NCBI GenBank assembly: GCA_034336665.1
Contig: CM067592.1
Coordinates: 43,243,761 to 43,307,760, forward strand
From: Luscinia megarhynchos
Taxonomy: Eukaryota > Chordata > Aves > Passeriformes > Turdidae
DNA length: 64,000 nt
Reading direction: 5' to 3'
This document shows, piece after piece, positions 47,501-60,826 of this stretch; within the stretch, counting starts at the first letter, position 1; each line of letters starts with the position of its first letter. A program made the position numbers and the translations under genes. The notes beneath the pieces are model-generated. The model saw nothing but the letters and a program-made list of their open reading frames with translations. It was not told the origin of the DNA and did not search any database.

Positions 47501-50500
47501 TGACATCTTACCTCAGTCAATCTCATTAAGAGATAATCACTAGTATGTATACAACACATGTACACATACATCAAGCCATATCCACCACAGATGTAGGGAG
47601 CCACACTGACCTTTTGAAGTTAAGCCTCAGGACTAGCAGAAGGTGATACTTGTGGAGTATAAGAATATTTGGATTAGATTAATTTGTTGAAACTGTAGAG
47701 GCTGCAAGATACGTTGATGGGTTCAAAAGCTCACCTAGCTTTTTCCAATTCAGCCCATCAATCTACCAAAAGACACTGTTTCCCAACAGAGACCTGAGAA
47801 ATTAAGGTCAGAGATTAAGGTGTACAAGAGTTGCAAAAACAGTTCTTCCACTTGTTAACTTTTATTACTGCAAAATGCAATTAAATCTTCAGTGGTCTGA
47901 CATGGATATCTCCTGCCATTATCAAAAGCATTACAAACAGCCATTATATGCAGTGTGGCATGCTTAAAATGGAAGGAAAGGTGTGAAAAGCAAAGAAGGT
48001 TTTGCATCCATCAATAGGTTACAAAGAAAAAAAAATCCTTGTCTGTTGGTCAAAGATTCAAAGTTTTCCTCTCAATGGAAGACGTGGTGGCTGTTGAGTG
48101 CGTACTATTCCAGAAATGTCCAAAGTAGCAAATAGCCTCAAAAGACAAGCACTTATCGTCAGATGAGGGAGAAACAGTGCCTAAGATCTTCATGTCGATC
48201 TCAGCCATGACCAGAATACAATGTAAAAAGCCAGACCAGAGAGTAAGGCAGACCAAAAAGTATGTCTGCTCTATGTGCTGATCTGAAAGCCCCTGTGGAG
48301 CAATGTGCATAGTACTCTGTTTTAAGACAGATAATCTCAAGAACAGAGCAAACCAGAAGGAGCAGAGTAGGAATGTACAAAACGAATAACAGTGAGGAAC
48401 CAGACACACTTTAGTTACTAAAGCTCTTTGCAAGAAGGTGGATACTTCGTGTTTAGGCAAAGGCAAATTGAAAGTAGGCTGATGCAACAAAAAGTGGATT
48501 CAACATTTTATCCTTTGCTGAACACCTGCATGAAACAGCATAGGTATCCATCTCCATGAGAAGGCACAGAGAGTATAATCCACACTACTGTGTATGATGG
48601 TGGTCTGTGTTCATGGCAACAACGTCACAGCAGAAAATCTTGTGACACAAAAGCAGAGGTGGAGGATATCCTTCCCAACAGTATGTGATTGTTGATAGAG
48701 AATCAGGGAGGGAAAAGAATCCAAAATACAATAAAGCTTATTGAGGGAGAAACCCTGTCTGCATCTGACCCATTTTCAGCAAAGCCCAAATGATGCAGAA
48801 TCATTAAAAATGTGAGGAAAGGAGAAGATCAGTAACCCTTCCCTAGTCAGGAAGGTGGCTAGTGGAGATCTGCCAGATGTCTGGGTTTGTCTGGCAGTGA
48901 AAGGCAGCCAGATGGACAGCAGGTCTTCCTCAGGTGTGGAATATCCTCAAGGTCCTCTCCCACCTGAGGATGCAGGACAGTCTCAACAACCCTGTAGGGG
49001 TTTTGCCAATGAACCCACATGCAGTACAATGCCAAGTAGGAGGGCAAAGGATGCAACTCTAGTGCTGAAATGCCATTTTGTTTCTGTATATTTGCCACCG
49101 CCACCAATCCTTCCTTGTTCTGCTTCTCCAGAGGCTAGCCCATAGCAGTAGTGCGTAGCCTCTATTCTAGACATTCTAGGCATGAAGGCTGTAGGCCAGC
49201 TGTGTACTGGAAAACTTGCCACCAAGACACCCTTATTTTCCGCCAACACAGTCACATGTCAAACTTCCAAACCTAAAGAACACTGGAAGTGAAGACAGGT
49301 CAGAGGGCAGACTGAGAAATTTGCCAGAGATGACTTGAGTGATAGTGACCTGCAGCATTACCCTGGAATTTCTGTAACAATATGGTATGCTGAGTGATCT
49401 GTTTGATGCAATTTTCCTTTAATTTTGGTTTCCTAAAAATGACTGGTATCCCTCTGTATTGCAAAGGTTCTTTTCTTTGTTGCAGTCTAACCCGAGGCTG
49501 CAGGCTATTTGTCATTTGAGCATCTCCAAAGGAAACCTCTGTTACTTTTTATTTCACTTTAAGTTTATTGTCTTCAAGTTGCAGTCAGCATCCCTAAGTT
49601 ATAACACCCCAGTCTGAAACATGTGGGCTTTTTTCCCTGATGTGTTCCAAAAAAAACATTTTGCAGCCAAAAACCAGTTTTTTTTAAAAAAGGGGATAGC
49701 ATCTTGTATTCACTGAGAGATCTGCTATTACTGAAAACATCTGCAGAGTCAGCCTTACAATAGACCAGAAAACCTGAACATTTTATTTCTAAAATGATGG
49801 TGGGTGCATTTGCCACTAACCCAGCTAGTTTTAAAAATGTTTCTCTATATGACAAAATCTTCTAATTCCCCAAATTGTTTAAAAGTTTCCCTTTCTAACC
49901 AGTGTCATTGTTTTCATGGAAAATGTTTTATAGGATAAAAAAAGGATGAGCATGTTCATTTTTCTAATCACCTCATCCCAAGGAGATGTACATTGTATCT
50001 CCCTGTATCTAAAGCAAGAAATGGTTATCATAAGTACGAGCCTTGTGGAACTGGACCCAGAATAACTTGGCTTTGTTGTTGTGTATGGTACAAAGCAGCA
50101 TGCTTTGTGTAATTGCTTAGTCCTGTTCTGCCCTATGCTGACCATCTTTCAAACCCCTGAAGACAGTATATGTTATTTGCTAGGAAGAGGACAATCTGGT
50201 AGCCCTGCTGCAGTGAGGCTGCAGCAGATCCATGTCCTAGGTCCAGGCAGGAGTGAAACTGGGCTCCCACTCATAGCAGCCAGACACACGTACATATACA
50301 CGTGACCTGTAGACAGAGGCACTCATTAAAAGAGTTAGAAATGGAGTTTCATGAGAAGATTGGACAGACTGCACTCATCATGTGCAAGGCACAGCCACAG
50401 AACCACAATGATCATCAGCCTATATACAAGTATATAGTATACAAGTATACAAGTATTGTCCTCCTGTTTCCCTATTTCCCCATGCTTATTGCCTGTTAAG

Positions 50501-53500
50501 CCTCTTAGATTTCACTCCTTCCCAGCCTTTGCTTCCTCCACTAAACATCTCAAGACTCATACCATGCCAAAATATCCTTCCCTTGCATTCCATGAGGGAT
50601 CCCAGACACCCAATACAGTGATACCTCTCTGTTTGAAAGCTGCACCAGGAAACTTTCTGAATTGGATCACAGTAGTAGGTTTCGTCCTTTGATGTGTGGC
50701 TGAAGGCTCCTGTGATGGGCCTGGGAGGGGCCAACAGGGCCTGATTTGAGGACCCTTTGTCTGCTCTTGTCTCTGTGCACTCCCTCAACAGTGGACAAAT
50801 GAGCTTTCATCACATAACGTGTTTAGAATACCAAATAAAGCTGAGTTGTGATCAAAGTGAGTTGTGCCCTTCTTTCACTTCCCTCATTCTCCAAATTTAA
50901 GATTCCATTATGGGCCATTGTTAACTATGTCACTTACCAGGAAAATAACCCAACCCTAAGCAAAAAAGTAAGTGCTTTCTGCTGATTTTATTTGCCTTTA
51001 GCTGTGCTACAGGCACACAAATTATTTCTGCATGTTGTGATTCCTTGGTTGCCTCCAGAGACGTTTTTTTTATGTAAGCTTAGTGCTGTCACTGTCTTGG
51101 GTGCAAAGAAACACAGCCACAACCGCACACCCATGAGGTGATGTTTTAGTTTCAGATCTCAGACAGGTCATAGCCACACAGGCTAGCCTGGTTTGTCCTT
51201 TTACATTGGTAAGCCTCATACTTCAACGGTACCTTCAGCTCTGTCACAGACCTTGCCTGTTACAAAGCAAGGGTTTCCAGCCAATTTTTCCAAAGAAAAA
51301 CAAATTTTTGAGCAGCACCAGTGGAGCTGAGGGTCAGAGGAGAGGGCTGACCAGGACAGCTCAAGTGCATAGCAATTTGGGATCCTTTAAGAAGCTGATA
51401 ACTCAAGAAGGCACTGTTGCAGAAACGTTCACATCTTTAAAAATGCTCTGGAAAAGGCACAGGTGCTGGGGAGGAGATAAGAGTGTCAAGAGAGGTTTGG
51501 TTGTAACCTGATTATGGGGCTGAGAGCATCTGGCTTTCAGTCCCTCTGCTCTGCCGTGACTTTTAATCTGTCCAGAGACTGAGTGCCTAGGGAAAGTTTA
51601 CCAATCTCCTGTCAGACCTGACTAGCATTCAAGTAAAACAAATTTTATTTAAATAAACACTTGTTTAGAGATTAAGTGCAAAACTATTTTTTCCTGCCAA
51701 GGTCTAAGCTCAGAGATTTTTACTTCCTCTGCAGCAATGAATGACATCATTGCCACTCTTACACTATGTTAAACATAAGGGAGGCCATCCAGTACCGAGC
51801 AGAAGCAGAAAACAACTGCCTAGAAGTCTTGCATAATAAAAATAAATCACTTTCTTTTAAATATTGAAATTTCAGTAGTCAATGCCTTGTAGCTAGGTGT
51901 CTGTGGAATTTGCCATGACAGGTCCATGTTGCCAGTTCTTTGCAACTTTTACTGATTATTGTAATAGAAATTTTCCCTTCCTCATGGTATAGGCAGAGCA
52001 GGTTTGGTGGTGCAAAAGAATACATTGTGAGTATCTACTGGATGAGCTCACACAGTCCCACATGCTGGTGGCTCTTTAGATATAGAGTCATGTGGCAGCA
52101 GGGACACTACTCTAAAGCACCCATATGCAGAATTATGTTTCATTTACATTATCAGTGCACTTTTAAGAAAGGTGGATCAGCCTTGATAACATTTGGAAGA
52201 GAGAGTGTTTTGGCAGCAGTCAAAGGCAGCATCTTGCATGTGCAAGCTGCTCTGTTTCAGGCCTCAGTGTGAGCATTAACTCACATCTGCCTGCCTCCAT
52301 TTTCTGCTTTTCTGCCTGTTTGTTTTGCAAGTTGTTTGAACTGTGTGGGATCAAGACAAGGTACGAAACTGCCAGTCCAGTGAATGTTACAGGCTTGGTC
52401 GCTCTGGTGGTGGGGCTGAAGGTCTGCGCAGGTAGAGATTTAGCAGTCCTCTGGGTGCCTGCCAGCCCCCTTGTGGTTCATCAGCTTCATTCATCTGCTT
52501 CACACAGCCATTTCTTACTCGTGATGCCCAGTTTGCAACCATGCGGGATGCTGACTTGTTGCTGTTATGATCAAGGTGTGTCTAAAATATCCCTGCCTCT
52601 GTGGATCAAAAATACTATAAAGGGGAGACAACAGAGAGTTAGTGGGAGGACAGAGATGTCAACAGCAGATTGATTTGATTTAGTGTGCTTCTGACAGGAA
52701 ATGATAGATATTATATTTGCTATGGTAACCTTGTTCTTCCCAAAAGAGAGGGGTGGAGAGAGAAGAAAGGACAATTCAGAGGGAAAGTGTATACCTGCTA
52801 GTAGTATATTCCCTGAGAAAACAGTAGAATCTCTTACTTCATTTTTGGCATGGCTGACAGATTCACCATTAAGAGAAAATAAAGGTGATCTGCCTCCCAG
52901 AGTGAATCAGCATTGTATGCAACGTTGAGAGGAATTTGCTGGGTGTTACTCATCATATGGAGGAATAACAACCTAGAATTGTGACTGAAGATCACATTGC
53001 CCTGAGGCATGGGGTTTTCTTGTTATTCATCTCCTTACATTTTTTTTTCATTTTATGAATGATCTGTTTTACATTTAGCTGAAAGATACAGCCTAGCTCA
53101 GTCATTTGGTGCAGTCTTAACTGCAAATTGAGAGCAAATTAAAAATTAACAACTGCAAAAACACCCCAAAGAGTCAAGGATAAGAGCTGGCATGATCAGT
53201 GAGCCTTCCTTGCACTGAGAGGATGTAGCACATGCCACATTTCTGTTTTCCGCTTTGATTTGCTATGAGTTGCTGTGAGCAGTGTTAAATAGCTTATGCT
53301 GCTATGTTTCTCTCATTCATTCCCCTATTTTTTCTGGTCATCTAAGATAATGCCCCAACAGACAGAAAGAACAAACACTGGCTTAGAAACAGTGGCTACT
53401 TGTCAAACTAATTTTGGCTGCTTCAGGAGAGAATTCTCTCCTGTATGTCTAACTCCCTTTCACTCTCTTCATCTCCACTTCCCTCCTCTATTCATCGTGA

Positions 53501-56500
53501 GTTTTTGTTCTGAAAGGCTCATCTCAAAGTCAGCCATCATTTAAAATCCTGGGATAGTAATCATAAAGCAGTCTGGCCAGTATTTTAACGAGCATACAGT
53601 ATTTCCGGTGTTGGATGTGATTCTGTTGTTTAGCCTTTTTCATCCAAGAGTGAGTGTGACTGCATGCACCTCTGTGTATGTGTGCATGCGTGTATGTGGG
53701 GGCTTTTAGTCATTGGCTGGCTAATTTTCTTTGTAACTCTGTCTACCCACTATACCAGGTAGACTCCTGCTGGCTGTGCATAACAGCTTGAATTTACATT
53801 CCATCTGATCTGGGTTGTGTTTGATTCATTAGTTGCATTATGGCCACTGCATTAAGTTGCATTTTTAAAAAATTACAAAAACAGTGTGACATGCAAGGGC
53901 ACATAAAAAGCAAGATGCACCATTTGCTAGTGTATCTTTAACTGCTTTTAGGCAGCTCCTAGGGCTTTGTGCAGGGCTTGCCCATCTTGTGGTGTCCACC
54001 ACTGTCTGTGTACCCTGCATCTTCCTCCCATGTCAATCCTGAGCAGCCTGGAACCTCAGCATTATATGTGGGAGCTTGCTGTGTAGTATTGTCAGTGGAA
54101 AAGGGCTTTTACTGTTCCTCGCAAACTCTGTTGTGAGATGTGAGATGGCAGCCCTTCCACTGCTGTCCTGAAAAACTCAACTCCATGGTCAAATAGAGCC
54201 TCTAAACGTGCAAATGTACAGGTGCCTTGGTAGAGCAGTTCTGCAAACCTTGCAGTGGTCAGGGACCAGCAGTCCTGTGGTCAGGAACTGGCTGCAGTGC
54301 TTGTGGGGCATCACCATAAGCCTGAAAATAATGGAAAAGGGCATATCAGGGCTTTGGAATGTGGGGAGCTACAAAGGCTGCCCAAGCTGAGGACCTGTGG
54401 AATCTCAATGCAAGCAGGAGTTAGAAGCCGGGGTGGCAGGCCTTGGTAGAAGAAATGTCTTTGGGAAAAAACAGCTGGTCTGGGAGGACAGAGGTGTTGA
54501 AATCTTGGAATCACTTATTTCAAAAGATTTTTTTGTAGATTCACACATGTTATGAATGCACATAAGCTGAGAATGAATTTTCTATAGATAGGAATGGGGA
54601 ATGAAGTGTCACATTGGCAGTCAATGGGTGAGAGCAGCATGCCTGTGCACCAAGGTGCTGGAATGCCCCAACATCTCCTGATATGAAACAGTCTCCCATG
54701 ACCCTGGACTTTGGCCCTGGATTGCCCTTTAGACATCCAGTGCAGAATAGATAAATGGGTGGTTGTTCATGATTGATCTGGGTTTTTCAACTTGCAGTAT
54801 ATAAGAAAGGAATATATAGAGAGAGAGAGCTTAGAAAGATGGTCTCAGGTGATGGTTAGATTTTGGTAATATTGCAGCCTTCTTTCAGGAAGAAGATTGT
54901 AGATGGTGGTCTCAAAACCCCACATTTATTTTTTAACTGCATTTTCCTCTGAAGTGAAAAACTGTTAACTGTTATCAATGTTACATATCATGACAGCAAA
55001 GGCATTCAACGGACCCTACCATGGTACAAAGCAAGTGTACAAGCAGAGTCTCAGAAATGCCAGTTCTAAAATGCTAACCACATTTTAACACCCCACTCAT
55101 GTAACTGATTCTCTTCCCCACTGCTGTGGTTTCAAAATCTGTAGGCTGTAGACACTGTCATCAAAAAAAAAGCAGTCTTTTCTATGTCAGAACAAAGAAG
55201 AGCTGGTGGTCTCTCTGTAGCTAAGTCTATGATTAGCTTTCCTTGTTGAGCTTGGAATTAATCCCTCCTATTACAGCTCATCTGTGATGTACTTGTAGCT
55301 CTTGCTAGGTGCTACCAGCTTTAGAGAGTCAAGGATGGGAGAGAGGAGGAAGGCTGTCATACATAAAAACTCAATATTACAATTTTTGCATGTCTCTGGT
55401 GGCTAGTGGATGGGATAGAGGGGGAGGATGAGCTACAGAAACAACTCCAGCAAGAGACCTAGATTTATGTTTTTCTGTTGTCTTAATTGAAAGCCAATGT
55501 GTTGGTCTGTGTAAAGAGTGAAGCATAGTAGACCTAGAGGAATGAATAAACCAAATAAACTCTTCCAAATTTCTGGCTTGAGTTTTGTGGTAACATGAAA
55601 ATAGATTTTCCCTAATTCAGGAGAATGAAAAATTGTAACAATATTGCTTCATGTTAGTAGAGGTCGATTTACAGTCTTTTAATTGTCTTAGATTTTTTTT
55701 TTATCCTTTTTTATATTTTTTGTTATCCTGTGTTGTGTCACTAGCAAAATGTGACTGCTTCCAGCTTCAGACTTCTTAGTTTGTTAGTAGTCCAGGCAGT
55801 GTTGGAATTAGGGTGATTCATCCTTTTTTACCTCACCTAAATGCTTTGAAAGCATTTAAGCACAACCAGGCATCAACCCATACCAAAGCACCAACTCTTC
55901 TAATAACATGACAACATTTAATTTTTCAATTTGAAAGGTCAGTCATCCTCTTTCTCTGTTCATTATGTTGAACAAAAAACGTTGGGCAGCATAAAAATCT
56001 GGGAGGGTAGTTGGGGCACTTTGCAAGGGGCTGCCTTCAGTCCTGCTAAGGACATTTGCTAAGGCAATTGCTGAGTCTTCCTCATTTGGAGTGAGGTCTC
56101 AGTTCTTCCTTAGTCTAAGTGGCTTGGCTGCACCTACAGCACTGCTACATCTTGTTACTTCCTCCTGCCCCAATTAACTGACAGTTGCTTTTCTCTCCAG
56201 ATGGCTTCTGTGGTTCATCATCACATTTTAAGTACAATACAGGCAAGAGTACACTGTACTCACTTGTATCACCAGGGTGCCCACAACTCTCTGCATGCAC
56301 TCGGGAAATTACAAGTACTTCCACAATTTTCCCAATGTCGGTCTTTCTGATGACAATAAAATTAATACCAAGAACAGTCTTCTTTGGTGCCCTTTTCCTG
56401 TGTAAGATTTGGGATGTCATTCAGTGCAATAGTAGATGGAAACTTGTCCTGTTACTATGTATTTGTAACAGCTAAAACTTTTGAGTGTTCAAACCTGAAA

Positions 56501-58730
56501 TGAGTGAAGTCTGGCTGTGAATGGGAGAGGATCAGGAACTGCTTGTCCTGTACTTTGCCAAACACAGCTCCAGTCCTTTATTCTCCTTGGGGAGACAGAA
56601 GCTGAGGGTTACTCAGACAAGACTAAAGTGATGTTCAGAAGAGGTATTACAGAGGAACAGGCTATGGTAGAAGCTTCCCCTCTCCTGCTAAGCTGTCACG
56701 CCCATTCAGTATGACTCATCAGGGAGCTGCAGCAGGCAGATAGCAGTTCCTTCATCTCAATCTCCTTGCAATCGTGTCTTTAATGTCCTTTCCAGATTTT
56801 GCTGCCATTGTTCATGTTGTTGTCACTTGCAGACTGAAAGTTGCACAGTATCCTCTCTTACCCTACCTTTCATCCACTCCATGCCCAACCCCCACTCCAA
56901 AGATGCCCATGTAAATAAAGAAACAAGAGAGGCAGAATGTGTTCTGAAAGTTTTGTGTTATCCTTTTGGTAACACAGAGAGGGAGGCAGCATCATACAAG
57001 CAGGCAGATCCCTAGCTATGCCTGGGTGCTATACTTTGGGATATGCATAGCTTCCTCCCAGGTATTGCAATGTCTAGATTGTATGGGTTCTTCAGGATAT
57101 TCTTTGCAGTCCTTTAGCAGCTCATGAGAGCCACAGAAGTTTCTCTTCCAAATAAAAAAAAATAAGGTTGCAAGAAAGCATTATGGCTGTACAGGATCCC
57201 AAATGCAGACAGTTCTACAGGCTTCTCAGGGAGACATCTGTTTCTCACATGCACCATTTGAGAGTTGTGCAAAAGACATTCTTCCTTTTCTACGGTTCAC
57301 TATTGCCCTTAACCCTGAGTAAGGACTTGTGCAAGATGTATCTTCTTCACTGCCTTTTGTTTTACTTGTACTTTTGTGGTTTGTTTTTACAACACCCAGT
57401 ATTGAATAAATCTCTTCTGCTGTTTCGCCCAGTTTCACAGTCAGGTCATATACCTGTTCCTGACTCCAGACATCTTGAGCAATTACTTCATTGTGAGACC
57501 TATTAGGAAAACAGCTGTAAAGTATTGGTTTTTTGACCCAAGGCAATGCCTGAGTATGGAGAGCAGCTGCAAAGGAGAAGTTCAGTATGATTCCTATTTC
57601 CATGCCAGCCTTCACTGAACTATGTTGTCATTTGTTGAGCATCTTGTTCTTTGAGGTAGTGTGGTAATCTTGAGGTCAGCACTGGACCTTGCCTGTATCT
57701 TGACTTGGGTGATCTCCCAGAGCTCCCAGGTAGAATGCCTAGTCTAGCAATCACCCCCACTTTCTGTACAGCTGGCTTCCTCAAATTCCCTGACCAGTGA
57801 CAATCCAGAAATAAAACTGCCATGCCACTTCTACTCTGCCTTTAAATAAGTAGTTACTGAAAATGAAGCAGTTTCACTTCCTCCAGTCCAATAGGTGACA
57901 ATGATGGAGTGGCCTGGTATGCCCACAGTGGCACTGAAATTGAATCATTATGTTGCATCAGCTGTAAGACCCAGATTTTGATTAGTTAAACAGCTTGGTT
58001 GTCTAGTGATTAATGTGCATGGAGGACTGAAATATGTTTTTTCTAGAAGACAGAGAAGAGAATCTGTATGAAGTACAGGCTATGGCACATATCTAACTGT
58101 CAGAATGGTGACCAGACCAGATTTTAAGTGTAATACAGTTCTGGAGATTTTTAAGGCAAAAGATGGAGTTAATGCTACAATGCTCTTTGTGTTGCATACT
58201 CCTCTGTATAGCATGAGGAGCCCACTGCTGTTGATGTAGAGCCATCCATGCAGTCTTGGAGTAAATGCAAACTTACTTCTCTGAGTCATACATAGATCTT
58301 TATAGTTTGGAGGCCAATAGAGCCCATTCAGCCTGAAATCATGTGAGTCATGGCCGCTGGTAAACTTGCAGTTTTGCACATCCAACAGAGAGCCTTCACA
58401 GTGACAGGCAGTGTTGGAAAGTAATTTTTACTTGTCATACACTAGGAGATGTGAAGAACATTGCAAGAGTAAGTCCTAAGTTACTTATGCAGACTTTTCT
58501 ACTTGGTTTCTCAGAAAACTCAGCTTTTAATTTAAGAAAGTTTTCCTTGATGGAAAATCTCCAAGGAAGTATGTCACTGGCACTGCCATCTGTCTCTTTT
58601 CTGGGCAAGTATATCTACGGAATGAGGAGGAATGCTGGCTGGCGACTAATAGCAAGTTTTACCCTTGCATTTGCGAATTCTGGTCCTAAAGACCACTGGT
58701 CTGTAATAATGCAGTGAATATATTACATAG
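44505..58730 (+). other. NRG1: NRG1 intron, no exon recognised
   Basis: Non-coding sequence with moderate composition. A TG-rich patch lies at about 53,655-53,700, a GA-rich patch near 54,814-54,830 and T-rich runs near 55,690-55,725. A 146-codon open frame on the minus strand (48,050-48,490) has no known domain. No EGF exon or other NRG1 exon was seen. Confidence 0.55.
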
Positions 58731-58731
58731 A

Positions 58732-58770
<39 letters not shown>

Positions 58771-58772
58771 AT
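58731..58772. repeat. (AAAT)n microsatellite
   Basis: Roughly ten uninterrupted AAAT units. No clear retrotransposon body was recognised next to it. It lies about 320 bp upstream of the old L3-like CR1 fragment. Confidence 0.95.
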
Positions 58773-59089
58773 GTCTGAACTAAAATACCAAGAATTATAG
58801 CTTGCAACAATAAAGTTTAATTTTTTTTTTTTTAACTAGAGACATCTGTGACTCTAGAAGCTCCTTACAAAAGCTCTTCTTTTGGGGTGCTAGCATATCG
58901 TATTGAAGATTGCTTGGGGTTGACCAGGTGCAGGGTTGGCTGGGAGATGTGTTCTCTCCAACCCATTGTCTGTCTTTGGGGCATAGGCACAACTTGGATC
59001 AGTAGTACGTCTCTCCTTTTTGCTCCAGCTCTGGGCTGGATATTTGTGAGGGAAACAGGAAAAGAGGAAGGAGGGATAAAACAGGAAAA

Positions 59090-59510
59090 TAATTTTTATT
59101 CAGACAAGAAAAATGAAAGCTAATAAAAGGAAGTACTTTTTCACATAATACACAATTAGCCTGTGGAACTCACTGCCAAAGGATACAACTGAAGCCAAAG
59201 ATTGCAGACCTGTTCAAAACAGGATTAGGCATAACATGAAAAGCAACATTAGCCAGATTCATAACAGTTAATACTTAAAAATAAACAAGAGATTTTGGAA
59301 GGAATGTAAATCCTCGGGCATCAGGACAAAAGCCAAATTCTAGCTAGCAGGATTTAGGAAGAAATTTTCCCTGGGGCCTACTTCTTCTGTAACTGAGTCT
59401 TAACAGAGTATCTTGCACTTTCCTCTGAAGCAACTGACGCTGGCCACTGTCAGAGAGGGACACTGGATGAACTGGGCCCTCATCCAGACATAGTCTGGCA
59501 AAACCAATTT
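59090..59510 (+). mobile_element. Old L3-like CR1 LINE 3' fragment
   Basis: Landmarks of the amniote L3/CR1 3' region appear in order: AAGTACTTTTTCACATAATA, GCCTGTGGAACTCACTGCCA, an AGGATTAGGCATAACATG stretch, CATCAGGACAAAAGCC, TTTCCTCTGAAGCAACTGA, CTGGCCACTGTCAGAGAGGG and ACTGGATGAACTGGGCC. This type is common in turtles and crocodilians and survives in birds as old, diverged copies (family knowledge). The boundaries are approximate, and no ATTCTGTG tail is present. Confidence 0.85.
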
Positions 59511-60059
59511 CCTTTATTTAAATAAATTCAAAATTAAATAGAAATGAAGCAAAAATTTTGAGGAAGCAAAAAGGAGTTTTCTCCCTTCAGATTCCAGGAG
59601 CAAAAAACAGAAATTAGCCTATCCCCACTCAAGAAAAGGGAACCTAATACCTAGCCTCATATGTTGATGTAATCTATTGAGTTCAGCAAGACCTAACCAC
59701 ATACATCTTTATGTGTGAACATCAGTATGAATCTGAGAGGCCACATCATCCTCTTCCACTGTAACACTAGAGCCAATCAAAACCATTTTTTTATTTTTAA
59801 TGCAGCTTTTTAATTTTTAAAGCAATCTCAATGGGGCCTTCTGTGCAGGAGAGGAGGTGTGCTAGTTCTGCTAACACAGCAAGAGGTTTGCCAAGACAAG
59901 GTTTCTCCTAGGACCTTCCAGAAAAATCTCACTGAGCTGCAGCCCCCGTGAAAGAACAGCACATCAACGCAGTTGTCTCTGTTCCTAATGAAGAGTTAGG
60001 GAAGGGTTCCTATGGGGCTCTGGGGTAAGAAGGCTTGCAGAGATCTGGACCTGCTGGAT

Positions 60060-60826
60060 TGATGGGCCAATGCCAGTGCTAAGACATTCATTGAGTCCAA
60101 GTGGCAGGTCCCATTTTAATGTCATAACCACCCCAGGCAGTGCTGGGGGCAGAGTGGCTGGAAAGCTGCTTGGGGGAAAAGGACCTGGGGGTGCTGGGCA
60201 ACAGCAGCTGAAGATGAGCCAGCTGTACCCAGGTGGCCAAGAAGGCCAATGGCATCCTGGCTGGTATCAGCAATGGTGTGGTCAGCAGGACCAGGGCAGT
60301 GATTGTCCCCCTGTACTTGGCACTGGTGAGATCACCCCTCAAATCCTGTGTCCAGTTCTGGATGCCTCACTGCAAGAAAGACAGTGAGGTGCTGGAGAAG
60401 GGCAATGGAGCTGGCGAAGGGTCTGGAGCACAAGTCCTGTGAGGAGTGGCTGAGGGACTTGGGGTTATTCAGCCTAGAGAAAAGGAGGCTCAGGAGTGAT
60501 CTTATCACTCTCTACAACTGCCTGCAAGGAGGCTGCAGCCAAGCAGGGGTCAATCTCTTCTCCCAGGCAACCAGAGACAGGATGAGAAGATAGCCTCAAC
60601 CTGGGGAAGTTCAGGTTGGACATCAGGAGGAACTTCTTGATGGAAAGGGTTGTTTAATATTGGAATGGACTGTCCAGGGATGTGTTGGAGTCCATCCTTG
60701 GAGATGTTCAAGAAATGACTGGACATAGCACTCAGTGCTCTGGTCCAGTTGACACGGTGGTGGTGAAAGATTGGATTCCATGACCTTAGAGGTATTTCCC
60801 AATATTATGATTGTGTGATTTTGTTC
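60060..60826 (+). mobile_element. CR1 LINE, 5'-truncated, with decayed ORF2 end
   Basis: The fragment includes the C-terminal end of the CR1 reverse-transcriptase ORF2. The frame around 60,233-60,442 carries [11 protein letters not shown] and [11 protein letters not shown]. The frame around 60,348-60,593 continues with [19 protein letters not shown], so the reading frame is shifted between them. The 3' region has CAGGAGGAACTTCTTGATGG and AGATGTTCAAGAAATGACTG, and ends in an eroded ATTATGATTGTGTGATTTTG tail near 60,824. No intact reverse transcriptase or endonuclease remains. The 5' boundary is uncertain and may reach about 60,030. Confidence 0.93.

Noticed and set aside
48050..48490. 146-codon minus-strand ORF, and a + strand frame from 48,075 suggestive of a decayed retrogene
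   Set aside because: I could not match either to a family, and the + frame has in-frame stops at near-random density, so a pseudogene call is not supported.
53655..53700. TG-rich patch as a (TG)n microsatellite
   Set aside because: It is short and broken by A, C and GC steps, so it is below what I would annotate as a repeat.
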